DNA of 64,000 nucleotides from positions 1 through 64,000 of the forward strand of contig JNET01033001.1 of NCBI GenBank assembly GCA_000697455.1. Reading direction: 5' to 3'. The stretch is from Basidiobolus heterosporus B8920 (taxonomy: Eukaryota > Basidiobolomycota > Basidiobolomycetes > Basidiobolales > Basidiobolaceae). The notes below the pieces were generated by a model. That model ran no database searches, was not told the DNA's origin, and saw only the letters and a program-made list of their open reading frames with translations. Shown piece by piece: positions 24,261 to 36,632 of the stretch. How positions within the stretch are numbered: the stretch's first letter is position 1; each line of letters starts with the position of its first letter. Made by a program: the position numbers and the translations under genes.

Positions 24261-27200
24261 ATGGTTTACGTGAATGTATGTAGAGCAATTTATGACTACA
24301 CAGCCCAAGATGATGAGGAGCTGTCTTTCCTAGAGAACGATATTCTATACATCATGGATACTTCCGATCCTGAGTGGTGGGTAGCTCAAGAGAAATCCTC
24401 GAATACTGAAGAAGAAGGGAGAAAGGGGTTGATTCCTAGTACTTATGTAGAAGAGGTATTTAGCTTTTTTTCCTGATACTTCGGTTAATATTAGTCCATC
24501 AGAAACCTTCTCCCCTCAACTTGTTTCCTGAATATATTCCATATTTAAAGAGCATTCCATACAACAACTGTTACAAAACCGGATGCTAACCTAATCTTCC
24601 CTCTACCTAGCTTCCATACATAGAAATGGTCAAGAGTTCATACGATTATGAAGCGAGAACAGAGGAGGAGTTATCCTTCGGAGAAAATGAAGTCATGTAC
24701 GTATTCGAGAAGGATGATCCAGATTGGACTCTAGTCAAGCTAGGAGATAAGTTTGGTTTTGTACCCTCTGCTTACTTGGAATCTGTACGTATCTCAATAC
24801 ATTCGAATCGATATCTTACACACAAATACTCGCTTTTTACGCGATTATCCTCAGCTCAGTTAAATTTACGTTATCGCTTACTTTTTAGGCGGAGGATGGA
24901 GAGAGCCAACCACACGTGTCACAAGAAGCTTATCAAGAAAGTCAAACCGAGGTAAGTCGGAATGAAGTCCCACAGGCTTAAACCTGATCCCTGGTTAAAT
25001 CTCGGTGGTTTATAGTATGTGCCTGAGATCGCGCCACCTATACCTGCTCAGCAGCCTTCTGTCGAGTCGACTACAGAACTAGCAAAGCCATCTTCATTAG
25101 CAATAGCCGAGGATATGGAATATTGGTCTGTTTCGGTAAAGTCAAATTTGTACAGGTTATCCTAGAGCCAATATTCAATTCTCACAATCCTCTGAATATC
25201 AGGAGGTAGACAAGAAGAAAAAGAAGAAGAAAGGGAAGCTTGGAATTAGCTCACAAGCAATCTTTTTCTTTAGTGAAACAGATAAGGTAATGAAGATTTA
25301 TTGTTATTCCTCTCTACCCCAGTTCATGACAATAACTATTGTTAAAATAGACTCCTGTCCGTAAATGGTCTTTCAACGATTTACTTGATTTCTCTGTTAA
25401 GACGAAGCATGTGTATGTTGAGTTCGGAGGCACCGATGCTGTGTCATTTGATTTCCACGCTGGAGGCAAGTCTGAAGCCGAAAAGATCTTCAAGAAATTG
25501 ACCGATTGTAAAGCAAAGTTCTTTGCCGCGGCAAAAGAAGCTACTCTAGCGTCAAACCCGGTTCCACCTACAATCCCTACACCTAGTGTGCAAGAAGCAC
25601 CAAACGAGCAACCAATTTCTTCTCAAAACCCCCAAGCGGATGAAGGCCAATATGATCAATATTATCAAACACAAGATTCAGTACAGCCAGACGCCATGCA
25701 TGAGCTACCTGAGCCTAAATTGGCCATTGCCCTATACGATTTTGAGCCACAAAATGACGACGAGCTTGAGCTACGTGCAGACGAACAAGTTTGGATAGTG
25801 GATGACTTTAGTAGTGATGAGTGGTGGAGATGTAAGATTGTCGACGAGCAAGGCAATGAAAGAGAAGGTGTTGTTCCAGCTTCATACTTGCAGCTTGATG
25901 GAGCTGACGATGGCTATCAATATGATGACCAAGAGCAATATGATCAGCAGCAGTACCTATACGACCAGCAGGCCGAACAAGAGGCGGACGATAAGCCTCC
26001 ACTTCCTCCGATGCCCAGACAAATGTCTGTTAATGAAGACATGCCACCTCCACTTCCTCCCATGCCAACTCAAAGGTATGCCGACGAGGATGCCCCACCT
26101 CCACTTCCCCCAATGCCAAACCAACGCTATACTGACGAAGATAATGTTCCGCCTCCGCTTCCACCTCTGCCAAAAACTGGCACATCATCTAATCAATCCG
26201 TACCACCAGCTCTGCCACCAAAGAATAAAGACATCGATCCTCAGACAAAACCTCTACCTGATATGCCACCTCCATTGGCAGCTCGACCATCTATGAAATC
26301 TAGGAAATCTACAGATGATGTGCCATTACAGATGCTCGTGAATGCCAATCAAAATCCTCCACAGAAATCTCGTAGTCAATCTGTTTCTAAGCCAAGCCCA
26401 TCCAAGATACGCGTATGGTCAGATCGTAGTGGCTCGTTTAAAGTTGAAGCAGAATTCCTGGGATTGAAGGATGGAAAGATACATTTGCACAAACTCAACG
26501 GAGTCAAGATCGCTGTCCCGGTTGAGAAGATGAGTGTGGATGATTTACATTTCATCGAAGAACTCACAGGCAAGGAGATCCCATCTTCTGCCTATAAAGG
26601 ACAAGTTAGTGCGCCGAAGAAAGCGACCTCCAACCAATCACCATTTGATTGGCGCGATTTCTTCATCAAAGCGGGAGTTTCTTCTGATGCTGCCTCCAAG
26701 TACAGTTCGACTTTCATTTCAGAGAGAATCGACCAAACCATTCTTCCCGACCTTAATCGCGACATTCTGAAAGATCTCCATATTGCTGAAGGGGACATCA
26801 TTCGAATCCTGAAGGCTACGAAGAGTGCCGATAGTAGTCCTGCTCCAAGATTGAAGCCTAAAAGAAGTGTCAGCTTTGGAGAAACGAGAGTTATTCCACA
26901 TCCAGAAACTGATCATGACGAAGAACTAGCTCGCAGAATTCAGGTAAATTGGGCAAAGTCAGAATCTCGCATTTTAGTTAATTTCCTCAAACTAAAGGTT
27001 TTGTTTTAATCAAACAGGAGGAAGAAGTACACCAATTACGCGATGGATCTGGCCGCTCCCTTAATAGACTGCAAATAGAGAAAGACGAGCAACTGGCTCG
27101 TGAACTCCAGGCCAAAGAGAACGCAGCTTCTAGATCTGCTGGATCCTTCAACCAACCTGTTGGTCTCAGTCTCTCTGGATCCTCGGGATCAAAATTGACA

Positions 27201-29512
27201 AGAAAAAGTAAGGTTTCGTTTAGCTCGTAGCTTACGCTTTTGTGTTGTGCTGAACAATCATCATTAGGTACTCGACCCACTCCACAAAAGTCTGCTCCAT
27301 CAGCCGTTACTTCAGAAACTATAGCCAATGCTCAGGAGAGACTGAAAAACGCCAACACCAGTCAAGGCTTCGATGATGATGCTTGGGGACCTAACGGATC
27401 GATTACAAATCCTGAGCCAGTTAAGAAGGAAACGCCCAAAATTGTTTCTCAACCTGTCATCAGTAGTACACCCATATCAGCCTTTACACCTAATACTACT
27501 GAAGCGACTTCAAGCCCTGGACCTAAATCAACTCCATCAGTATGGGCTTCTACCTCCGGTTCTGCCAAATTGAGAGAGTCGCCTATACAACAAACCAAGC
27601 CAATCGTCACTCCTCAAGCACCCATACAACAAATCAGTTATCAGCAATCCCCACAGCCCGTCATACTGAATAATTACCAGCAATCCCCGCAGTCTGTGAT
27701 GCAGAATAACTATCAGCTATCTCCCCAACCTGCTATATCCCAGAATAACTTCCAGCAGTCGCCTCAAGCTGTGACTCCTCAAAGCCATTTCCAACAAGCC
27801 CCTCAATCTGTTGTTCCTCAGAGTAACTTCCAACAAGCCCCTCAACCATTGCCACAACAGACATTCAAGCCAGTTAACATCCAGGCTAGTCTTCCACCTC
27901 CTCTAGTCCCCACTCCTAATAACTCCCTTCCCCGGGCCTTTGTTCCTACTCGTGCACCTGAAAACCGAAATCAGATGGATAATCCATTCGGTAACTCAGC
28001 TGCCATCTCCAAGCCGCCTCCAAGGCCATCTGTTGAGGCTAAGGGCTCTTCGATCTTCCCTCAGCCGGCAAATACCTTCAGACCCAATATGGGAGATAAT
28101 CGATTCCAAAACAACAACGTTGGCAGCATCTTCCCTAAGCCTGGATCTCAACAACTTGGCAGCTCTTCACAAAATATATTCCCCAAGCCTGCACCACTAC
28201 AACCTGGCGGCTCTTCGCAAAATATATTCCCTAAGCCTGGTACCTCTCAACAGTTTGGTAATCCTAACCAAAATATATTCCCCAAACCCGCTGCCAACTT
28301 GCAATCCAACACTTTCTCATCGAATGCCTTTGCTACACCTATCACTCCCCAACAGTCGAATAATTCATCCCAGAATATTTTCCCTAAATCTGTGGGTAAT
28401 TCCAATTTCTCTCAGCCACTGAGCCCTCAACAACAACAACAACAAAACCAAAGTATTTTCCCGAAAACTGGAGGAACCACCGGGATCTTTAACAATAGTC
28501 CACAATCTAACAACAATGGACAAAGTATCTTCCCGAAGCCTTCCCCGCAAATCCTCGGTACAAATACTTCCCAAAGTATATTCCCGAAACCCAGCAGTCA
28601 ATCTAGCCAGATCGGAGCTCCACAAAATATTTTCCCAAAAGCTGGAGGACAAGCTCAGAATCCTACTCAAAGCATGTTCCCTCGACCATCATCGAATATG
28701 ATGTTACAGCCCACTAACAACAATTTCAAATCGTCTTCTCCAATGTTCCAAAACAACAACTCCGTGATGAACACTGGGAACCTGAATAACCAAACTCAGT
28801 TCAATAGCACGAACCGACCATCGCAATTCACCCCATCTGTACAATCTACTATGACACCGACCTCTGGTGTGTTCTCCTCTCCAGCAGGGGGGATGAACAA
28901 TTCAAACCAATTGCAGCAGTCTTCGTTTGCGATGGGCCGGCCCTCTAACTTTGCTTCTCCAAACAACATGGGAGGTAGCCAAGGAAACCTTTCAACGGGC
29001 TTCGGCAATCAACTCGCTATTATGGGATCACAGGATCTTCAACGTTCTGCTTCGTCCAGTATGTATGGAGGTAATTGATTTTTGCCAAAGTATATTCAAT
29101 TCCATAATGTCTGAACATAGGTATTTGTAACAGGATCGAATTCCAACTCCAACGATAAGTATGCTGCGTTCCAGCAAATCAATTCTAATTCGCCTAGCGT
29201 ATTCACGAACTCTTCCCAAAGTAAGTGTCCCTCTATCCAGTTTTCTCACTTACGGTCTAATTTTAATCATTTTCGTACGTTTTAGACATGGCTCAACATC
29301 AATTCCAACAGCAAACATTTACCCAAACCAGTTACCAGCAACAAAATCTATTTATGTCGCAGCAACAAGGACAATTCTCCACTTTTTCGAACAATATGCA
29401 AGGTAACAATATGGGCAACGCTGGAATGAACGGAGTCCCAAACACAGGTAACAACTTCTTCCCTGGGACGAACCAACAGAATCCCAATATGAATAGAAAT
29501 AACTTCTATTAG
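24261..29512 (+). CDS. SLA1: Sla1-like endocytic adaptor with three SH3 domains, SHD1, SHD2 and repeat-rich tail
   Basis: Cargo adaptor and regulator of actin assembly at endocytic sites; roughly 1,500 residues in about ten exons. The order is SH3-1 (AIYDYTAQDDEELSF), SH3-2 (SSYDYEARTEEELSF), a KKKKKK basic stretch, an IPPD-like block (WSFNDLLDFSVKTKHVYVEF), SH3-3 (ALYDFEPQNDDELEL), a proline-rich repeat block, SHD1 (IRVWSDRSGSFKVEAEFLG) and SAM-like SHD2 (DWRDFFIKAGVSS). In yeast, SHD1 binds NPFxD cargo signals. After a charged segment with DDDAW comes a very long Q/N/P-rich tail with two repeat families. The tail ends with low-complexity Q/N exons at 29134-29221 and 29286-29512. Yeast Sla1 tails carry LxxQxTG repeats instead; these are not seen here. 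Confidence 0.93.
25994..26190 (+). repeat. Proline-rich PPLPPMP repeats in Sla1
   Basis: Four successive units of about 17 residues with the core PPPLPPMP followed by a QRYxDED-like spacer. The last unit ends PPPLPPLP. These are classical SH3-ligand sequences lying just after the third SH3 domain, so internal or partner SH3 binding is likely by inference. Confidence 0.85.
27637..27875 (+). repeat. Q-S-P-Q repeat array in the Sla1 tail
   Basis: At least six imperfect units of about 13 residues, each beginning with YQQSPQ or FQQAPQ, lie in the low-complexity tail. They are in frame with the gene and are visible at both DNA and protein level. Confidence 0.85.
28045..28695 (+). repeat. IFPKP repeat array in the Sla1 tail
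   Basis: Eleven copies of the core S/N-IFPKP, counting variants IFPQP, IFPKS, IFPKT, IFPKA and MFPRP. They are separated by Q/N/S/G-rich spacers of varied length (about 12 to 30 residues). The core is strictly kept while the spacers drift, which suggests selection on the short motif as a repeated peptide ligand. Confidence 0.9.
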
Positions 29513-30080
29513 AAAGACACCTATATGTTAGAGATCTTTCTCACTTTTGATTGAATTTCGTTGAAATCGCTGTATTATTGAGTGAACCTTTTCTTTCTTT
29601 CAAAACCCATTTCCCTGCACATCTATGTCTTGCCAATTAGTGAAGTATCAAAGCCTCTCAGCTCGTTGGTTCTTTTCTAACATTAAAGTAGACCTTTGAT
29701 TCAACATATCGGCGCAAAATTCAGCATCTGTTTGGCAAAAATGACTAGTATAGGTGGGAGTTGATTCTGAATATGATTTATTATAGGCAACTTGATCAAG
29801 TTTATGGCCACTTCTGTGCTGAGATAAACAAAAGAGCCCATAAATCCGTAGAGTTCAAATAGAATATGGATAAGGAATAGTTAGACCCACTACATAGGTT
29901 CGTACTCAGTCTAAAGGGATTTCTGGAAAAGAAGACATACAAAAGGATATGATATCGAGGTCAGAAAGAGCAAGACAACTGTTGGTCGACTCTTCATAAA
30001 AAAAGGGAACATGATCACAAGTAATCTAATATCACCAAAACGAAAGCATTCTAATAGCTAATATTTCACTCTAAGACTCT
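29513..30080. other. Intergenic region, convergent SLA1 and ERV29 ends
   Basis: About 570 bases between two convergent stop codons, expected to hold two 3' untranslated regions. No gene is recognised. Confidence 0.45.
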
Positions 30081-30957
30081 TTAGAAATTCTTTTTCTTCT
30101 CGTCCACCGAGATTCCGCCAGGACCCAAACTGATCAGAAGCATGAAACCTCCCATGATACTGAGGGTTTGGAAAAAATCGTATTTAACGAAATCCCGGCT
30201 TGGATGAGCGTGATGAATTGACCACCAATTGTTGATGATTACATTGAAGATGGATAAGAAAAGCACCAAGAACATAGCAGACCATTTGGCCTTGAATCCG
30301 ACCACGACCATGGTACAAGCAACAAAGCCGATTGCGGAGAAGGCTAGACGAGCAGCGTTCATTTCCCCGGCAAAGACAAGAGATAAGAACAAAAAGATAA
30401 GCAATATGCGGCCAGCCAGTTGGAAGTAAGTTGACTTGTCCATGGTTGCAACCGATGGAAGCCCTGGGAATATATTTTTCTTCTTGGCCAACGCATCGGC
30501 TAACAACATCAAGAGACCACCCACCACGGACAAATTATGCAAAAAGAAGCGCAAATCGAATACCAACCCGTATCCAATTGTTTGTGATACGACGACAGCG
30601 AAGAGTCCTATAATTGCATGCTCAGTGTGCTTCTTGGCGATGGCGAGGATGGATCCGGACATCATTACCTAGAAATAATCCACTAGCAAATTAGTAAAGA
30701 GTCTACAACTTGGGTGTTATGAAACTTACCAAAACATTCAAAGCTAAGAAAAGTTGGCTAAATCCTGAATAGAATCCTTGGTATTTCTCTAAGTAGCGAA
30801 CTTGATCTGACCATTGAACAACAATCCGAAAAGAATCCTCAAAGAATGTGACCACTAGTAGGAAACGAGCGATCGCAGGGATATAGGGTTTAACTGGGTA
30901 ACTGATTTTAGCGAGTGTATCTTCCATACGAGAGGAGAAGGATCTAGCAAACTCCAT
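30081..30957 (-). CDS. ERV29: SURF4/Erv29 ER cargo receptor
   Basis: Predicted 271 residues from two exons (30957-30730 and 30668-30081), almost the length of human SURF4. The N-terminal YIPAIARFLLVVTFFEDSFR and QWSDQ block is the SURF4 hallmark. Several hydrophobic membrane segments follow. The C-terminus ends KKNF, a di-lysine (KKXX) signal for retrieval from Golgi to ER. The protein packs soluble secretory cargo into COPII vesicles. The start MEFARSF at 30957 was chosen because it matches family length; the frame stays open upstream to 31260, discussed as a finding. Confidence 0.93.
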
Positions 30958-31595
30958 GATGACTTTGAAGTGGATTACCGAAGATGGGTGGTGAATGAGT
31001 TTGTGAATGAGCTTGCCAGTTGCTCTGCTCCTTTCTTTTATATCAGGTAGGTCGTCAAGTGGGTTGTTAGCTTTTAAGGTGGGATGAACGTGTGCAGGAT
31101 CAGGAGAAGCATCTGGATGTTTGAAATGGAAATGTCCCAACAATTCCCGAGATCTTTGTGGAGGACATGATTTCTCAATTATCCATATTTCTACAAAGGG
31201 TACGATATACGTGCGTAGTGTATATGAAATATGCCGATTCCATGCAAGATTCGAATTCAATCAACAAACATTTGAAAAGCACCCGTATCGAGTGTTGAGA
31301 CAAGCCTAACACGTGGTGCACTTGTGTTGTTTCAAAGTGTGTGCACCAGATTTGCTTTTCTATCTTCAACGATACATTGAAGAGATTACTCTCGTCAGGA
31401 ATTTGTATTTAAGAAGCTACTGTCGTAATCTATCAACTTTTTAATACAACGAAAGTATGCACAAAACAAATGCATGCCAAATTGGAAAATACACGAGATA
31501 CCATTACACGAGCAGAAAACATATGTTGTACAAGTAGTAAACGATAGGAGTAGGTGGAATAATATCGACATAATCTATCCAGTAGAAGTGGCGCC
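30958..31595. other. Intergenic region between ERV29 and DNAJC7
   Basis: About 640 bases upstream of ERV29 and downstream of DNAJC7, both on the minus strand. It includes an in-frame open extension of ERV29 (to 31260). No other gene is seen. Confidence 0.4.
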
Positions 31596-33501
31596 TCAGA
31601 ATTCACTAAACTGGCTGAACCCTGAAGAAAAACGTCCATTGAAGTGCTGCTGCCTGGCTCCACCATACCCGTATCCATGGCCTCCGAAGCCATGCCCACC
31701 ACCATAGCCTCGTTGCTGGCCGTTAGTGAACATCTGGAAAAACACGTCATTCAAATCGTCGCCACCAAAACCACCACCCATTCCCATGTTCTCCTCAAGA
31801 TCGGCCCCCGAATCAAATCGCTGGCGTTTCACGGGGTCTGAAAGTATAGTATAGGCCTCGCCGACCTCTTTGAACTTCGCTTCCGCTTGTTCGTCTCCAG
31901 CATTCTTATCAGGATGATATTGGAGAGCAAGCTTACGATAGGCTTTCTTAATTTCGCTATCGCTTGCTTCCTTGCCAACTCCTAAGATCTTGTAGTAGTC
32001 CTTACGCTTGGACTTCTTCAACTCTAGCTCGGCACTATGAAGCTCCTTGCGGATCTCACGATTACCCTGGTCAAGATCCAGTGCACTACGAAGATCTTTT
32101 ACTGCCTCGTCAAACATCTCGAGCTTGATATGACTATCAGCTCGACGTCTGAAAGCCTTAACGAAGCTGGGATCAAGATCAAGAGCAACATTACAATCAT
32201 CTACAGCTTGCTGATGTTTGTTCATCTGGTTAATAGAAAACGAGTAAGCTGGTTGTTCCATTCAGTACCGCATCAACTTGGCTCACCTTGGCTGAAGCAG
32301 TTGCTCTGTTGTTATAGATTTTGGAATTGGTCAGATTGTTTTCAGGATCGACCTCGAGCGCCGCAGTATATAAATCATACGCCTCCTGGTACTTTCCAGC
32401 TCTGAATGCGTCGTTACCAGCATTCTTCTTAGTGTCGATAGCCTTGATTGTCTACGAGGATATTAAATCAACAACGATTTATATTTCAATGAATCCAATG
32501 GGGATATACCTTCAATAAGGTCCTTGCTTTATAATAATCTGGATCACACCTCAAAGCCTCCGTGCAATGAGCAAGAGCCTTGGTATGCTCTCCCTCTCTG
32601 AATAAAACTGTGGCCCTTAGGTACAATGCGTCTGGATTGGTTGGATCAGTGCGCATGACTTCACTATAGCATTAGAGATTAGACCCAATATACAATCAAC
32701 AAAAGCCAATTAGAAACAAACCTTGCGATCCTCATAGCATCATCATACTTCTTTGTAGCGCATAGAATGTTGCCACGAAGTAACTTCCATTTGGTTGGGG
32801 CAGTAATGCCATCTGAGCTCGACTCCACAGTGGAGATGAGCTTGGAAATACAAGCCAGTGCTTGAGAATACTGTTTCGTCTCAAAGCAACTATCAGTTTG
32901 CTCAAGTAATTTCTTATAACTGTTGAGGTTGTTTTTCTCTTTAAGGGCTTGAGCATTTGAAGGATCTTTCTCTAAAAGTAGATTGTATTGACGACTAGCC
33001 TCAGATAGGTTTCCTAAAGCCAAATGGCATCTCGCTAATCGGAAGTATCCCTTTTTTAAATAGTTAAAAGGCGGAAGCCAAAATTGGACTATCGGCTATC
33101 ATCCGGATATTTTACCTTTATGAAATCACCGTCAAGACTTATTGCTTTTCGACAATCCTCAACGGCATCTTTGTACCGTCCAAGCATCATCGAAGCGGCA
33201 GCTCTATTACCATAATAAATAGCTACTGGGTCCACATCTTTAAAGGATTTGATCAGCCTTGTCTTGAAAGTGTATTGTGGACAGTGGCGCAACACAGGTA
33301 ATATAGAAAAAAGAAGTCGTCAAACTAACCAATTGCCTGTGTATATAACTTGATAGCCTCCTCATAATGGCCAAGCTTGTATTCTTGGTTGGCTTGGTTT
33401 TTGATTTCTTCCGCAGAACTGAGAATACACAGAATGTTAGGATATCTGTACAAGCAAACGGCTTTTTGGCAGCCGAAAACTTACGTATTTTCGTTGACCA
33501 T
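31596..33501 (-). CDS. DNAJC7: DNAJC7-type TPR and J-domain co-chaperone
   Basis: A co-chaperone that links Hsp70 and Hsp90. Multiple TPR repeats fill the protein, for example [74 protein letters not shown] and [13 protein letters not shown]-terminal J domain follows ([20 protein letters not shown]) with the HPD triad intact in [12 protein letters not shown]-rich tail ([11 protein letters not shown]) ends the protein. Five or more short introns split the gene. The first exon is only MVNEN plus two bases, starting at 33501. The arrangement matches DNAJC7/TPR2, not the DnaJ type A or B classes. Confidence 0.93.
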
Positions 33502-34768
33502 TGTATTAAGCTAAGAAGTAACGTAAGGAGGAAACGCACAAAGAACAACAATAGCAACAGGGTAAGAACCGAGCCAAGGCCAACTGATACTGATTAGGAT
33601 AGCAATATCAATAAAAAAAAACATTACATAAATCTCAATCAATAAACCCCTAAATTTCAAGTCCTAAACCATGTAGATACTGAAAGTGAATAAGGCACAA
33701 GTTAGTACTGGCTTTTCTCTAGATTAAAATAACACATCCAGTCTCCTATCCGCCAAGATCTCTGTTTCACGGTTCATGAAGGGATCTATCTAAGAGATTT
33801 GAGCCCATCTTGAAGTATACTTCATTGGTGTAGCGCTACAACAAAAGCAATCAAGGATGATTCAAGCCTAACTCATCCCCACAATACGGCATTGTATAGC
33901 ACCATTTTATTCATTGTACTCCAAGCCACACGATGGCGCATTTTAAAAGTGGAGAATCAGTGCAGAATTATCAATTCTATAGATGTTTTGTTCCACCGGC
34001 CCTGTCAGAATCAGCGTGGAAAGAGAGCGTTTTGGTACCTTGCCAGGAGTCAGCACAATGGAGCACAAATTTAAGGATGAGTACGCGTGTACACTGACAC
34101 TGATGGAGTGAAAAACCTTAACCAGATAGTATTAATTGCATGGCTAAAAAGAAATAACACTATCCCCGAAATACCTTTCGTCATACATTTGTGCGACATT
34201 CCATTAATGAGGTACAGCAGCCTTTTATGCTTTTGATGACATGTACTTTTTGCCAGCGCTTTCGATAAACGTAGCATTACGGAACCTTCAAGTAAGAAGA
34301 CGGCCAAGCACCAAGTCCTAAAAATAAGCATGTGCAGAATAGAGTCAGGTCCGGGAAAGAGACATGCAGTCAATCCGTAATCCTAGTTCGCCCAACGCAA
34401 TCTCCAACTGCATAGACCTGGTAGTCGCACCATAAGCAACAAAGAACAGGTTCTAATCTATGCCAAGTGCTTACACATTATTTATGAGATGGATTCGCTA
34501 ATTTAAGGAGGCTTGATATTCATTACAAAATTTAAATTAAAGGATTCCCTTTTCAGGAGCATTTCTATAAAGATCTTAGACCGATGGTGCGTTGACTGGG
34601 TCAATAGCTTCAACACGTAGACAACTCTTAGGACCCAATATGGTTCAATTAGTACGGTCGCACGAAAAGGCTCGTGGACGGATGAATAAAAGCCCCTATC
34701 GTATCCATCGACCATTGCAAGCATCTTTCCTCTATTCATTTAGAATTTCTCACTACACTGGCTGTATG
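33502..34768. other. Intergenic region, DNAJC7 and fucosyltransferase-like gene
   Basis: About 1.27 kb between divergent genes, the longest gap in the window. Short open frames on both strands show no recognisable protein. It should contain both promoters. I see no tRNA or other RNA gene by eye. Confidence 0.4.
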
Positions 34769-36320
34769 ATGAGATACTTTGACAAAGACTCGGATGGTGT
34801 GCTTCCTTTAGTTAACAAGCTAAAGGGTAAGCCTTTTCCTCCCCGTGTTTCGACGTACCCTATATTTTCCTATTCAGCACCCAATTCTGCCACAATTTTT
34901 TCTCCTTCAACCCCCTTCCCTGGTACACCTAGAATCTCTCGTCGATGCACTCGATTATTTGTAGTACTATCTCTACTTCTGACCGTTCTTGCCTTGAGCG
35001 CGCTAACCAGTGACACCCTAACTCCTGAAGTCCGTACTGCTGTTTATATGACCAATACTTCAAGCGTAGCGCCAGAGCAGCAACCCGAGACACGGTCACT
35101 TTTCGAGTGCGGGGAAGACCTGGGAATCCCGTGTAAATTTATTTTCCCGACGTTCATTGCAGAGCAAGAATCTAAAGGGATTCAGCATTTTTGGCAGTTA
35201 GCCCTACTCGCAAAGCAGCTTAATCGCACCATAGTACTTCCAAACACCTACACATCCCGTATGTCAACATGCTACCAGCACCCCTTCTCTCATTACTTCT
35301 CAGATGAAACCTTAAGGGCTGCAAACATCCCATTTGTCTACATGTCCGATTTCTATGATTGGGTGGGTAGACAAGGAGATGTTTCAGCACAGGCGGTATT
35401 ATTTCACGGGAACCCTTCCCCACATTCATCTTGGTCCAAGAAGAAGTTTGCCAAGATCTTCTGTCTTGGGAATTGGAAATTTAAATACAACGAATATGAG
35501 CACATGAACATCAATCCTAACAAGCATTATTGGAGAACTCCTGAAGCCAGGAAAAACACCCACCGTTGGGTTGTTGACACTTTAACGAAGAGCGAAGAAG
35601 TTTTGAATCGTAATGGTGACACTCCAACAGTCTTCCTTGTTGAGTACAGATTATTGTACAACTTTATTGAAGTCCAAGGAAATTCTGCTCCTCTGCTCTA
35701 CCATTCAAGCATCCAGCAAAAGGTAAATCAAGTAGCCGCTTCTCTTGGTCCATATATTGCCGTCCATTGGCGTAAGTGTTTGACAAGCATCTAAATCGTT
35801 AAAGTAACCAAGCGTGTAACACACATCTACTATTGATCTAGGTATGGAGACCGTCACCCCCTACCAAAATCTTCCCCAATGCGCCGAGAACCTGATTCAT
35901 TCTCTTCAGAGAATTGTTGAGGCCGAAAACATTAAAACCATCTACTTAGCAACTGACTATCCACTTGAAGATATTTATCCTCATTCGAGTAGTTGGGATC
36001 TGAACGAACTAACTGATTACCATCATGAGGCCATTCGCATGCTGAAGTCGAACATCGAGCTCAAATCATGGATTACTTTGGAACAACGGCGCCGCACCAA
36101 TGGATCTTTCTTCTCAACTGAAGAGCAGGATTTCGATCCGGGACTGTTGGGAATATTCGACAAAATGATGTGTACCCGTGCCACTTATTTCCTTGCTGGA
36201 CCATCAGAATGCTCTAGAGCTAGTTCGTTTACTGCACAGATAGCTAATACTCGAGAGGAATTACAAAGGGATTATTATGACTTGGAATTTCGGAATATCA
36301 TAGATCGTTGGGAATTCTAA
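34769..36320 (+). CDS. Type II membrane GDP-fucose O-fucosyltransferase-like protein
   Basis: Two exons joined at HWR/MET near 35773 and 35842. The protein has a short cytoplasmic N-terminus, a signal anchor (RLFVVLSLLLTVLALSAL), a stem, then a lumenal domain. That domain has FPTFIAEQESKGIQHFWQLA and LAKQLNRTIVLPNTYTSR near its start and YIAVHWRMETV after the intron. The last resembles the HxRxE-like nucleotide-sugar site of O-fucosyltransferases. The C-terminal block contains FDKMMCTRATYFLAGPSECS. Fungal relatives of this type exist but have no settled substrate. Tandem ATGs lie at 34766 and 34769; the frame is open upstream to 34592 but without similarity. Confidence 0.75.
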
Positions 36321-36632
36321 GATCGAAGAACACCAACAACCAATGCATTCTTCACAATTATTCACAGCACACTCCTCCATGTCATTGATTCTGTTCCCTA
36401 TCTCACTGTATAGTAGCCTCTGCATCATAATACCAATCTAAATGATATATAGTTGATATAATATACTATAATAAAGTTCTTTCCCAATGTATTGACCGTC
36501 CTATGGTACAAGTAGAAAGTGACCTTGACATAATAGGCATATTAACTGTAAGTTGTTGTTCGAGTGTGATGAATCAGTATTTCATTAGGGGAGTGAACGA
36601 AAGTAACGAATTCATGTTATTTAGAGTCGACA
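36321..36632. other. Intergenic region, convergent gene ends
   Basis: About 310 AT-rich bases between the convergent stop codons of the fucosyltransferase-like gene and SNX3. No gene is seen. Confidence 0.45.

Noticed and set aside
34592-34768. Longer N-terminus for the fucosyltransferase-like protein
   Set aside because: The extra 59 codons show no similarity and would place a long basic segment before the signal anchor; the ATG pair at 34766/34769 is the simpler start.
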